DNA of 64,000 nucleotides from Siphonodentalium dalli (taxonomy: Eukaryota > Mollusca > Scaphopoda > Gadilida > Siphonodentaliidae). The translations under genes were made by a program, and so were the position numbers. The notes beneath the pieces were generated by a model. The model was given only the letters and a program-made list of their open reading frames with translations. It searched no databases and had not been told where the DNA came from. The DNA is taken from the NCBI GenBank assembly GCA_032622095.1, contig CP136068.1, positions 119,275,509 to 119,339,508 on the forward strand, written 5' to 3'. This document shows, one piece after another, positions 8,510 through 18,750 of the stretch; position 1 is the first letter of the stretch, and each line of letters begins with the position of its first letter.

Positions 8510-9660
8510 ACATGTATTTAGACTGTGAGCTGCTGTGAGTGTGACTTTCCTTGGGTCCCATCATACCCATGTGCAGATATATATCACAGAAATAGGGGAG
8601 ATGAAATTTGTTCTACCCCTATTACTACAGTATTACTATTGGGCATTGGCTCTGAAACATCTTATACTATTGTTATATAAAAGAATATGGAGTTATTACC
8701 TCATAATCATTATGTTTTATGGCATTATGCCCAATGTTTTTAAGTGCATGCATTCAGCATTTCCACATTTTATACTAATAGAATTATCTCCCTTTAGAGC
8801 AGTTTAGAGGTTTATTAAAATGCTGGGAATAGTATTAAATAATAAGAAACGGAACAATTCTTTGCTAGGCTATGATTTGGTTTATATTTTATGTTTTTTG
8901 TAAGATTTTGGGGGTGGGTCCCAAACATTGGTCGGAAAAAAAAGGAAAAAATTGCAGGGTAGAGGGGTGGTGGGTCCCTGAAAGGGGCAAAAACATTTTT
9001 TTCGCCCTATATATGTAATTTTTTCCCGCGACTCCCCCTGGCCCAATGAAAACAAATGGTGATATGCAGTGTGGTCAGCTTTAACTTGGTTAAGAACCCA
9101 TGACCCACAACTCATCTCAGACCAGTTTTTCATTAATCAACATGCACGACATGAAAATTCTCTGAAATATAGAAAATTATTTATGGTTAGTTGCCTTTCT
9201 AATTGAAAAAAATAATTAAATTTAACGAATCAAGAATAAATAAGTCTCCTCTCATGATCTTGAGAAATGATATCATGGCTATATGAACTGAACTTTAAAA
9301 AATAATTTATTTACAGAAGTTCTTGGTACCTGGCAACAGTGAAAGTTCAAATAATGTTCATGCCATAAAAGTAAAGTAAATGAATTATAATATTCAATGG
9401 GTCGGTGGTTCTTAAATATTGTGTCACAATAATCGCTTGTACCAAATTTCACAAATAAATTCCTGGCAGATTTCGAGAAAATTCATTTTAAAATACTAGG
9501 AAATGTTGGTAAAACGTGCATCTGACCCTTAACCTTTTGAACCCGTAACACCGATATTTAGGTGCAAACGAACCGTGACTATATCCCGTAACACCGATAT
9601 TTCGGTGCAGCGACGACATGATTCGGTAGCAAATTTATATATAGTATAACGAGCGTCAGA

Positions 9661-10403
9661 CCCACTGATTTATATATAAATTGCCCCCACATAATATGTC
9701 AGCGGCGCCCATGGTGCGTATGGAATGGTTGACCGCTAGTATCGGGTAGAAATATATGCGCATGCGCATAGCATATAATCTTCAAAAACATACGATATTT
9801 TAAGCAAACTGTGCCGCTATATTTACGGCATATAATTTCGTGTTCCCCGTGTGTGTACAGAACAGACATAATTTAGACGCACAATTTCAGTTTAAATTAC
9901 CCTCGCGTATATTAACCAGTGTTCTGCTACATATGGGGAGGGTCTATTGCATATGAAGTTGATTTATTCGCGCATACGCAGACTAGCGCAATGACAAATA
10001 AATGGTTTATAACGTACTTATACACGACATACCCACTAATATATATATTTAAATTGGCCTATTGAAGTCAGCGCTGGCAACGGTGTCTATATGGATTGGC
10101 TGCCCGCTAGAAACGGGTAGGAAAATATGCGCATGTGCGCAGGCTATAATTCATTTTTAAAATTACGTTTAAGTGAAATGTGGCGCTATATATGACAGTT
10201 TGTTGCATGTTTCACATGTTTGTACAGTAGCCACAATCTAGACAGCTTACTTGAACAATGGGGCCACGATATGTTACGGGAAATTACGTTGTTTCTGGTC
10301 TCTGTAATATCAGTCTGCTATACATGTATGTCACATGCAGCAAAAAGTCTATCGCATATCAAGTTGACTTACTCGCGCATGGATATATCTTAAATTTCAC
10401 ATT
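9661..10403 (+). repeat. Degenerate direct duplication, period about 371 bp
   Basis: CCCACTGATTTATATAT at 9661 recurs as CCCACTAATATATATAT at 10032. The parallel order CGCTAGnnnCGGGTAG, ATATGCGCATGYGC and GTGTGTACAG/TTTGTACAG follows in both. Both units contain a GCGCAT-type palindrome. Divergence looks substantial, with small indels. Confidence 0.6.
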
Positions 10404-10429
10404 AGGATATTGGTTGCATCGAAACGCAA

Positions 10430-10645
10430 CTCGCTGATGTATAATTACAACGTTATAAGCTAGAATTCGTTCATTCTGCAAATTTCGGGTAGTTGCCTAG
10501 TAACCGTTTCTAAGGCGAGATCGGGTGGCAAAGTCTCCCGATCTTACAATGATCAGTGGTCCGTGCATGCATATCATGCCTGCACAGTTTCAGGTAGGTG
10601 TCCCCTTTCAACATAACCAACACCATGCGACTAACACTGTCTAAA
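10430..10645 (+). repeat. Direct repeat flanking MITE B, left copy (partner 11740-11955)
   Basis: Shared words in order are CGTTATAAGCTA/CGCTATAAGCTA, CGGGTAGTTGCCTAG, AACCGTT, GGCAAAGTCTC, GATCTTA.AATGATC, AACAT.A.CAACACCATG and ACTGTCTAA. This sub-unit of the piggyBac-like element is present on both sides of the nested MITE. Confidence 0.65.
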
Positions 10646-10649
10646 TTAA

Positions 10650-11596
10650 GGGGAAGACGCACGTTTTGCATAAATCACAGTAAATCCAGCCAGAAATGGC
10701 AAGTGATTTTCAACAAAGAATTTCTCTGGAAATATCTGGTGAAAAATCTTGAATTTTACATATGATAATTTTCATTGTATATAGTATCAGAGAAATTATA
10801 AAGAGACAATAACAATAATGGATTTTAATACATTTGAGAGGTAGAAAATATTTGTATTGTTTTTGTCCCTTTAGGTACCGAGAACTGCCAGAAAAATTTA
10901 TTATTTCAAACAACATGTCAACCATCAAATAGCTTATTGTCTTGACTCCATGAGAGGAGGCTTCATTTGTATCATAATGTTGAGTTAGCTTTTTAATTGC
11001 ATATTATAGCATCATACCCCCATGTATTATAATGAAGAATAAAGCAGTCACAAATATGCCAGCCCAATGAAAACAAATGTTCAAATGTGGTGCTGTCCAC
11101 TCAAGCAGGGAGCAATCAACAGAAATTAGGCCACAGTGTTAAGAGATATGGTGGTCAGATTTAACTTTGTTATGAACTCATGACCCAGAACTCAACTGAG
11201 CCCAATTTGTCATTGACCAACAAGCATGGCATGAAAATTCTCAATAATAAAAAATTATTTATGGTAGTTGTCTTTCTGATTGAAAATAATCATTTAATTT
11301 CATGAATCAAGAAAAATTAAGTCTCCTCTCATGATCTTCAGATATGATATCATGTATATATGAAATGCACTTTCGAAAAAAATATGTTTTACAGTAGTTC
11401 TCGGTACCTGAACACAGTGATTTTACATGCCATAAAACTAAAGTAAATGAGATTATAATAACCAATTGTCCAATGATTCTTATGTATGGTATCACAATTA
11501 TCTCTTGTACAAAATTTCAGAAAGATATTCCTGATAGATTTAGAGAAAATACATTTTGAAATACCAGGAAATTTTGGCAAAACGTGCGTCTGACCC
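10650..11596 (+). mobile_element. TTAA MITE, copy B (intact length, 947 bp)
   Basis: TTAA at 10646-10649 and 11597-11600. The ends GGGGAAGACGCACGTTTTGC and, inverted, GGGTCAGACGCACGTTTTGC match over about 20 bp. The interior is AT-rich and non-coding. It aligns along its length with copy A minus the hAT-like insertion, and a third partial copy lies inverted at 43470-43660. Confidence 0.9.
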
Positions 11597-11739
11597 TTAA
11601 GGCAAAACATACCACTGAATGGTTAGTGCAATTATATATGTCATTCGATCAGTTGTGGTATTTGCTTAGCAACCGTTGCTACCCTTAAATGGGATATTTG
11701 GTTCACTATTCTGATCGGGTATATCAAAAAACGCAATCA

Positions 11740-11955
11740 CTGGGGTTGAATTACGACGCTATAAGCTATATTTACATTTTCCAGTCAATTCCGGGTAGTT
11801 GCCTAGCAACCGTTACCAAGGAGTTGCCGCGAGGCAAAGTCTCGCGATCTTATAATGATCGCTGATCCATGGGGGACAAACCTGTAAAGATTCAGACCGG
11901 TGTCACAATTTGAACATAATCAACACCATGCTACTAGACACTGTCTAATTTAAGC
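11740..11955 (+). repeat. Direct repeat flanking MITE B, right copy
   Basis: See 10430-10645. This copy carries the better preserved CCTAGCAACCGTTACCAAGG segment. Confidence 0.65.
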
Positions 11956-12288
11956 GGAAATACCACTGGGAGCCCCGGGTCAGGGTGTCGGTCACTGTGG
12001 GACGCCAGGGTTCAAAGGGTTAAGTGCATGCATGCCTATATTCTCGTATGTTTACACACAAAAGTAACAAGCAGACACATTTAAGAAGGCCCCCTATTCG
12101 ATTCGTGCATTTACAAAAAATCTCAATTTCTAACTATCAATTTGAAGCAAAAAATCATTATTTTCTGTAACCAATGTATGCTACAGTATCATAGCAACAC
12201 ATGTTTACCCTCATAATATGAGAGATATGTTTGAATTATGTAAACAAAAAGTAGTTAAAAAACAACCAATTTTTCATGTAGGTCACTA

Positions 12289-12444
12289 GAGAGTTTTATA
12301 GGAACCATTTGCACAAATAAATCACTGCATTATCTGTCGTATTATACCAACTAAGGTATACACTCGGTCTAGTGTAGACCCTATAGTTGGTATAATAAGA
12401 TAGATAATGCATAGCTTTTTGCAAATTCTTCCTATCAAACTCTC
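12289..12444. mobile_element. Foldback MITE, about 156 bp
   Basis: Bases 12289-12352 pair with 12381-12444 imperfectly: GAGAGTTTTATAGG outside, GCATTATCTGTCGTATTATA and ACCAACT inside, around a ~28-nt centre that contains the small palindrome CTAGTGTAG. Such tip-to-tip foldbacks are typical of small MITEs. No clear target duplication. Confidence 0.75.
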
Positions 12445-12539
12445 ATATTATGACTCAGGACCGGTAACATCAATCACCAGACACCATCGTCATCAACATT
12501 CTTATTATTACATGAACATTATATCGTTTATTCATCTTG

Positions 12540-12645
12540 TTTAAACATTTGTGTAAATATTGTCGGGAGAGAGGCCACATTAAGTTGTTATAACTTGTCC
12601 CCCAATCCCTTGTAAATTGTGTTACAATAAATGTGTTTAAACCAC
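12540..12645 (+). mobile_element. Probable retroelement 3' end (AATAAA + GTGTTTAAACC)
   Basis: AATAAA at 12626 is followed by TGTGTTTAAACC. The same arrangement is at 58080 (AATAAAATATGTTTAAACC), with CTTGTC..CCC..CC upstream in both, and a weaker relative at about 19540. A shared 3' UTR of one retroelement family or gene family is likely; coding parts are not visible. Confidence 0.4.
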
Positions 12646-12649
12646 CGGC

Positions 12650-13631
12650 TGAATGTTTCTCACAACTGCGAGTGTTCGCTTCCCATGCCAGTTCACTCGA
12701 ACTTAAGAAGAAATACTATATAGGCGTCTGCTTCTATTCGTCTCAGCCAAAATGGTGCTTACAACTCTTGACGACATAGACTTATTGAAGCGGTAGTGTC
12801 CGGTAGTCATGACTCATATTGTAGAGTTTATTTGAAATATCTGATTCCTATAATGCATACAGACGTTATCTACGTGCATATAGATCGCGTTTGGCTAAAT
12901 CGTTTAAGGGACTCTTCTTGTAGATAAGTGGAGTTGTGCGAAAAATCATTGACCTAATATAGCTCTACATAACTGCGTGGTTTCAAATAAAATTATGCTG
13001 TTGTGTCGGACCTATGTCCAATTCATGATGGTTAGTTTAACACTGTCAATACTAAATGGTTTGGTTTCTCCCATTCAATTATAAAGGTATACTTTGCGAT
13101 TTCATATTATTCATCTATATGGGGTGTTCGTGATTAGCATACGAGTCATACGACAGTCGGGTGAAAAGATAATACGATAAACGGTGAACGATTTTTATTC
13201 CACACCCATTGACGCGATGTACATGTATTAACCGGGATCCCAGCCAGTGAATACATATTAGTGTATGAGTCATTATCAATTTTGGCCCACATTTCAGTCT
13301 GGAAATAATTGGGGGAAAAAATAGGTTTGCAGAACACGTAATTTGGTGGTCGTTTGGAACAGACAGGCATTATGGTTATTAAAATACTCAAATACAGGCT
13401 TAATCGCCTATATTTTGTAATTTGTTTGGTTGTGAATGTTGGCTATGCATATTTAATGTCTACACTGTAACAAACACTCTTTGTATGGCTGCTATTAAAC
13501 AAATAATGGAACTACTTCATTAATGTCATGTCGTCATTGTTTCAGGATTCTGAATAATATTTGCTATTGAGAATAAAATGTGTATAAACACATCAGGGGC
13601 GGTATTCACCAACTGAGTTTATTTTATAAAC
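12650..13631. other. No recognisable feature
   Basis: AT-rich; the 81-codon minus-strand frame at 13146-13391 has no family signature. Confidence 0.5.
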
Positions 13632-13867
13632 ATGTAATTTCCGATGTTTGAAGTCATTGAATTAAGCGGGAATTATTTTCTCCATGCGATGTGTTAATGC
13701 AATCGCACAATAAGGTTAATAACTCTGAAAGTTTGGAGATCAAGGGTGGTAATTCTAATATAGTAAATGTCAAGGGAGACAATCCGATGTGGTGTATATA
13801 TACGGGAGAAAATGACGTGGCATTTCCTCTTTGGGTCAGACCACGTTCGCGGCAGGTTGCCATTTTG
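13632..13867 (+). repeat. Split direct repeat A1
   Basis: 236 bp, about 97% identical to 14700-14935. It runs from ATGTAATTTCCGATG to GCCATTTTG. The YR frame reads into it without stops from 13691, but coding character begins only after the repeat. Confidence 0.92.
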
Positions 13868-13868
13868 G

Positions 13869-14609
13869 TCAGTCTGTTTGCTCAAACTCATGGTCCTGTC
13901 ACTACAGCATTTTACAGTGTTAAATATATTCGCGAATTGCTTGGACAGCAGAGTCCAACTTCTCATAGTTTGGTTAAGAATGTGTTTGAAGGTGCGAAGC
14001 GACGGCTTGCACATCATGTTAATAAGAAAGAACCTGTGACAAAAGAAATGCTTATGAAACTTCAAACTGAGTTTAGCAGCAGCCTTAATTTGTATAATCA
14101 GAATTTTAACGATGTGTTTATTGTCGTTTTCTGGGTTTTTAAGTGTGTCAGAATTATTGGCAATTCGTAAATGTGACATTGTATGTTGTAGCGTGTGCCC
14201 AGTTCGTAATTTAGAGGTATACTTATCTTTAGCAAGTGTGCCGGAAGATTCAGAAGAATTCATTTTTAGACAAATTGTTCATGCTGGTCACGAATATAAC
14301 TTAAAGAAGCAAAATGTTCCACTTTCATATAGTAGAGCTCGTGAATTGTTTAGGGATGCATTTACACCCTATGTTCAAAACATAAATAAATATGGTTTTC
14401 ATTCTTTGCGTTCTGTGTGCGCTTCTACTGCTGCCAATTCAGGTATACCAGATAGACTTTTCAAAAGGCATGGGCGATGGCGCAGCGAACGTGCCAAAGA
14501 TGGGTGTATCGCTGATGATCTTAATAAACGTCTTGCAGTTTCTAAAGCTAGGCCTTTAGACGTCTTGGTCGTTTTGTGTGGTCGTTCCGACCCTTGTTCC
14601 AAAATTTAA
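13869..14609 (+). pseudogene. Tyrosine recombinase (phage-integrase fold), inactive
   Basis: YR enzymes cut and rejoin DNA through a Tyr nucleophile with an Arg-His-Arg core. The N-terminal part is in one frame (to about 14105: YSVKYIRELLG, AKRRLAHHVNKKEPVTKEML). The catalytic part is in another frame from 14112, so one frameshift separates them. Catalytic features are GFLSVSELL, where Ser (AGT, 14142-14144) replaces the first Arg; HSLR; RHGRW; and DGCIADD, where Cys (TGT, 14505-14507) replaces the nucleophile Tyr. About 35 residues seem missing between CDIV and CPVRNLEVYL. The stop is TAA 14607-14609. It is related to metazoan DIRS/Ngaro or Crypton YRs. Confidence 0.85.
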
Positions 14610-14637
14610 TAAATGTAGTAAATAAATAATTGTGTTG
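14589..14637 (+). repeat. Split direct repeat B1
   Basis: GACCCTTGTTCCAAAATTT to TAATTGTGTTG overlaps the YR stop codon and contains AATAAA-type signals. It matches B2 at 15603-15652 with one extra G there. Confidence 0.85.
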
Positions 14638-14699
14638 TTATTTATACGTTGTTTGTGTCGGGGGGTTATTGGGTGAATGCATTGAGTGGACATGGAGAA

Positions 14700-14935
14700 A
14701 TGTAATTTCCGATGTTTGAAGTCATTGAATTAAGCGGGAATTATTTTCTCCATGCGATGGGTTAATGCATTCGCACAATAAGGTTAATAACTCTGAAAGT
14801 TTGGAGATCAAGGGTGGTAATTCTAATATAGTAAAGATCAAGGGAGATAATCCGATGTGGTGTATATATACGGGAGAAAATGACGTGGCATTTCCTCTTT
14901 GGGTCAGACCACGTTCGCGGGAGGTAGCCATTTTG
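14700..14935 (+). repeat. Split direct repeat A2
   Basis: Second copy of the 236-bp repeat; see A1. It starts 62 bp after B1. Downstream the sequence departs completely from the YR coding region. Confidence 0.92.
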
Positions 14936-15602
14936 ACAATTTAAAGTTCAGGTAGTTTAAGATTTATGACCATGTTTCACATTACATGTTCAATGTTCTG
15001 TATGCTATATTTTATATTTTATAGATGTTCGTTGACTATGATAGAGGTTTCTTCCTGGAAAATTTTGCCTCGTCGGCATTCGTCATTCCTTTTGGACGAG
15101 ATGGTGTGATTGAGTAAAATGTTCGAGATGTTGAGGATGATTTCTACATAGTGATGTTTGAGATAAGTTATGTTACTTACCGTGTTAAGGATTTCGGATC
15201 CATTGTTATGGCATGTCTGATGTCGTCTGCTTGTATATAGCATGTTTGGTGGGTGTATTTAAAGTGCTACGCGGATATAATCTGATTTCGCGTAGTTGTG
15301 GCTAATGTTTACCGTTGAAGTGAAGTTTCTTCAAATGCCAAATGGCTGTGTTGTCGCTTTTGTGGCAGGCACCTCGTTGGTTGCCAGTAACTGTTGTTCG
15401 TCTAATTTATAAAGTCGACACCACCCCTTGTTATAGAGGTTGGAAGCCTCGGTGGCTGCATGGTGATAATTCTTAATGTGCCTTCGTGGTTCCTGTTTCC
15501 AAAGTTGAGGGATAGTTGCCTTGTCGGCATGATTAGTTAGTCTGAGGAATGTTTTAAAAGTGAACGGTTTGCTGTATGACGTCATAAATACCGTGGTGGT
15601 CG

Positions 15603-15652
15603 GACCCTTGTTCCAAAATTTGAATAAATGTAGTAAATAAATAATTGTGTTG
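15603..15652 (+). repeat. Split direct repeat B2 (element right end)
   Basis: Matches B1; similarity stops at TTGTGTTG, after which the A/B array begins (ACCAAACTTAC). This marks the probable right boundary. Confidence 0.8.
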
Positions 15653-17260
15653 AAATTTGCACCAAACTTACAAATAATAATCTCTATGATATCAGGAGAC
15701 TAATCTTGTGGTTTAAAGTCGCGCCGTTCGCGTCAGGGATGCCCGGAAGGGGAGAGGGGCACCAAAATTGATTAAAAATAATTTTAACGCCGAATTCCAC
15801 GAAATTGATGCACATTCTTCCGAGATATTCTCCGTGATACAATGAATCTTATTGTGTGATTTAAAGACGCCAAATTGGTGTCGTTGGGATGAGAGATTGG
15901 GGGGGGGGGAGGTGGGTGTGTGTGTACTAAATTGATAAGAATTGGTTTAGTCGCCGATTGCCAAGAAACTTATAAAAATTCATCCCCATGGTATATGGTG
16001 TCTAATGGCGTGGCTTAAAGCTGTCAATAGTGGCGTCATTCGAGTCAGGAGCGCACTGAAAGGGAGAGGGGCACCAAAATTGATACACAATATTTTAGCG
16101 CCAATTTTCACCAAATTGATACACATTCTTATCCATGATATGAGGAATCTAATCGTGTGATTTTAAAGACGTCTTATTGGTGCTGCTTTGGTGAGAGATG
16201 GGGTGGGGTGGGTACTAAGTTTGATAAAAATTTGTTTAGTCGCGGATTAGTACCAAACATACAATAATAATCTCCATGATATCGAAACTAATTTTGTGGT
16301 TTAAAGATGTAAAAAGTGGGGCCATTCGAGTCAGGGATGCCTTGAGGGTGATAGGGACACAAACTTTGATAAACAATATGTTTAGGGCCGATTTCCACCT
16401 TGTTGATACATATTCTTCTCCGTGATGCGAATAATCTAATCGTGTGGTTTAAATGCGCCAAATTGGTGCCGTTTGGGTGAGAGATATGCAATGGTGGCCC
16501 TAAATTTGATACGAATTTGTATACTCGCCAAGTTTCGTAAATTATATATATATTCCTCTCTATAATGAATCTAAGTGTGTGGTTTAATGATGTCAAAAGT
16601 GGCGCCGCTTGAGTCAGAAATAGGGACGGGAGGGTCACCAAAAACTTATAAAAATATGTTTAGTGCCAATTACCATCAAACTCATACACGTTCTTCTCAA
16701 ATGATACATGCAATGTATCAAATATTTGCGAATATCTGTCTGTGTTCTATATATAAATTTAAGGGTACAATCGATATGGCACCAAGGCGGTTTAACAGGG
16801 GTAACTTTTTACGAGTAAGATAATGGTGCGGGTTAAAATTTTCTAAAGTGACGTTGTTGGTGTCGGGGGAGGGGCTATTTTTAGCGCAGATTTCGATCAA
16901 ATTGATATATTATTTTTCTCCGTGATACGGGGAATATAAACGTGTGATTTAAAGACGCGAAATTGGTGCAGTTTGGGTGAGAGATGGGGGTGGTAATAAC
17001 AATGATAAGAATTTGTTTAGTTGCCGATTACCACCAAACTTATATATAATCACTCCATTATATAATGCATGCATGAGTCTAATAGACGTGGTTTAAATAT
17101 GACAAAAGTGGCGCGGTTCAATTCATGCATGAGGGGAGTTGCACCAAAGTTGATACAAATATATTTAGCACTGATTCCACCAAATTCATGCACGTTCTTC
17201 TCTAATGATATGATGAATTAAATCACGTTTGGGGTCGTTTTGGGTCATGGATGGCGAGAG
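15653..17260 (+). repeat. Degenerate alternating A/B tandem array, dimer about 290 bp
   Basis: GTGTGRTTTAAAG-type words recur at about 15708, 15857, 16012, 16158, 16296, 16442, 16579, 16944 and 17089, spaced mostly 137-155 bp. Units alternate: type A has AAAAGTGGCGCCGTTCGAGT and AGGGGCACCAAAATTGAT; type B has CCAAATTGGTGCCGTTTGGG and TTTAGTCGCCGATTACCACC. Near 16735 the array is broken by a leader with CTGTCTGTGTTCTATA, also found at 44480. The array is therefore part of a larger, possibly Helitron-like family, shared with 44464-45290. Confidence 0.75.
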
Positions 17261-17469
17261 GAGATTAACTAGTATTTATAAGATTGTTCAATTCGCCGAT
17301 ATCCAACAAAGTTATATATAGTCATCTCCCAGGCCATCTCCATATCGTTCTAAAGAGTTTTTGGCATTCCAATTTCACAATCTCGACAAATGGTGACAGA
17401 ACTAAGTCACTTGAACAATTATATCTTCTCAACTGTCATATGTATATGGGGATGGAAGTCAGGGCATTC

Positions 17470-17961
17470 CTATAATGATCTATCAACACACTTAAACACA
17501 GATTCATAGAAGAAAGCATTAAAAGAGTATATTTATATCAATCTAGAGATACCTATATTCATTCAAACTGAGGGAACTTGAATCGTCAGAGATATGGAAA
17601 TGTAGAGCAGGCCTGTTCAACAATAGTGGTCACAGTGTGCAGTAAAATATGGTTACTTCTGATATAAAGGAAAACGCAGTCCGTAGCACAAGACTTTTCA
17701 GGATCCTCCGATAGTGACATCTGACAAGGGTATATCTGCCCGATTTTTTAGAACAGACTCATCGCCTAACATAAACAACTCAAAATATCGCTGTATCGGG
17801 CACATGTATCTGCTATACAAGCATGACATCATTTCTTTTAAACTGAAAAATGATTAGGCCAGTATATAGCACCAGAACAGAGGAGCACCTGGATATATCT
17901 TTAAAACATCTGTATCTTCATGAAGATATGATAAACTAGATTGATTGATTGATTGATTGAT
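17470..17961 (+). repeat. Dispersed repeat (partner 62470-62880), ending in (GATT)n
   Basis: ATAGAAGAAAG, AAAATATCGCTnTGTnG, GCACATGTA.CTG, ATTAG.CCAGTATA, AGCACCA.GAACAGAGG and TCTTTAAAACAT occur in the same order at 62470-62880. A (GATT)n microsatellite at 17939-17961 closes this copy. Their function is not apparent. Confidence 0.6.
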
Positions 17962-18294
17962 ACATATCTATGTAAAACACAATAATTGTCGTCTTTTATT
18001 TTTTTTCGAACTAATGCGTTTATGATGTTCATATATTTCATGCTATAACGTCTGCAGTATACGCAGTTGTAAATAAATATATATTTCTTTATTGGTGGGC
18101 GGATTAAACGCGATAAACAAAATGATAATCGCTCCGACCTGACGAGGTGAACCACTACTTATATTCCATGTGTAAGAATCATGTTTTGTGATGCCATTTT
18201 GATATACAATTTATGAGCATACGTGTAACACTTTGAGAGCAAGAGAATTCTCAATTCCCACCAAATATCCACAGAGGGTTTCACATCACTTTAA

Positions 18295-18322
18295 CCTGGG
18301 CAACGCCGGGTAACCCTGCTAA
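18295..18322 (+). mobile_element. Possible Helitron 3' terminus
   Basis: CCTGG-GCAACG-CCGGG forms a hairpin with one wobble, followed by TAACCCTG and CTAA|T, which fits a Helitron 3' end (hairpin then CTRR, insertion before T). No matching 5' TC end could be fixed, so it may be a solo 3' end. The family differs from the elements at 3189-4796. Confidence 0.5.
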
Positions 18323-18750
18323 TTTATGATAAATTCAGAACGTAAATTATTAAAACTGCACATAGTGTTTGATCATCGAATACTTTAGCTGTAAGCGAAA
18401 TCTAAAGTTTTTTCTGAAGAAAAAGATTAATTTACTGTTTTCATCAGCATTGTTGCAGCTAAAGAAAGCCCAATTTTGGAACAAATTATACCATCGTTGC
18501 TTCAGTTTGGTTTTATCTTGAACACTCTTTGTTAAAATTATCCGAACACAATGTGTGCCTTAAAATATTTTCTAATTATATGTCACATGCAAGAAAGCAG
18601 GCCAGGACATGGAAGAGTTTCGCTCATCCAAACCCTGGTTAAGAGAATTAATATGTGTATGCAGTTGTCTTTTCCTCCTTTGTCATTCTTTGTTCTGAAT
18701 AAGAACAAATAGCTTACCTTCGAACTTTGCCTTAAATTCCCACAAACCGC

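Larger units (their letters stand above)
7122..9040. mobile_element. hAT-like element inserted in MITE copy A
   Basis: The element begins CAGGGGG and ends CCCCCTG, flanked by GCCCAAT at 7115-7121 and 9041-9047. Copy B has a single GCCCAATG at the matching point (about 11066), so the empty site is known. The inverted ends extend about 40 bp and share TCGCG, then AAAAATTnCATATATAGGGCG. CAG ends and a near-8-bp duplication point to hAT; only 7 bases of the duplication survive. The interior is AT-rich and holds one zinc-finger-like frame (8225-8509, minus). Confidence 0.8.
6711..9528 (+). mobile_element. TTAA MITE, copy A, split by a hAT-like insertion
   Basis: Flanked by TTAA at 6707-6710 and 9529-9532. 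Terminal inverted repeats are GTGGGAGACGCACGTTTAGC on the left and the complement of AACGTGCATCTGACCC on the right. Excluding the insertion at 7122-9040 and one target copy, about 890 bp align along their whole length with copy B (10650-11596), for example TTTGTCCCTTTCGGTACC and GAAGAATAAAGCAGTCACAA. It has no coding sequence. TTAA suggests a piggyBac-type or other TTAA-targeting transposase acting in trans. Confidence 0.88.
9533..12019. mobile_element. piggyBac-like non-autonomous element carrying MITE copy B
   Basis: TTAA at 9529-9532 and 12020-12023 brackets inverted ends CCTTTTGAACCCGTAACACC and, read inward from the right, CCCTTTGAACCCTGGCGTCC. TTAA plus CCC-type ends fits piggyBac. The left TTAA is the same four bases that end MITE copy A, so the two elements abut with no spacer. 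Without the nested MITE the element is ~1.54 kb. The interior is repeat-rich and has no transposase. Confidence 0.8.
13632..15652 (+). mobile_element. Decayed tyrosine-recombinase element with split direct repeats (Ngaro/PAT-like)
   Basis: The order is A1 (13632-13867), YR coding remnant (to 14609), B1 (14589-14637), A2 (14700-14935), a ~670-bp unrelated spacer, B2 (15603-15652). A1 and A2 are both 236 bp with about seven mismatches and no indels. B1 and B2 differ by one inserted base plus flanking changes. A1..B1-A2-B2 is the split-direct-repeat layout of Ngaro/PAT YR retroelements. No gag or RT/RNase H is present, so this copy would be internally deleted. The alternative is a tandem duplication of a shorter unit, but the spacers between A and B are unrelated, which argues against it. 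Confidence 0.65.

Noticed and set aside
13694-14263. 189-codon minus-strand frame
   Set aside because: Shadow of the tyrosine recombinase on the plus strand, which has clear family motifs.
18295-18322. Complete Helitron ending at 18322
   Set aside because: Only the 3' hairpin and CTAA are visible; no TC start or family-specific leader could be fixed upstream.
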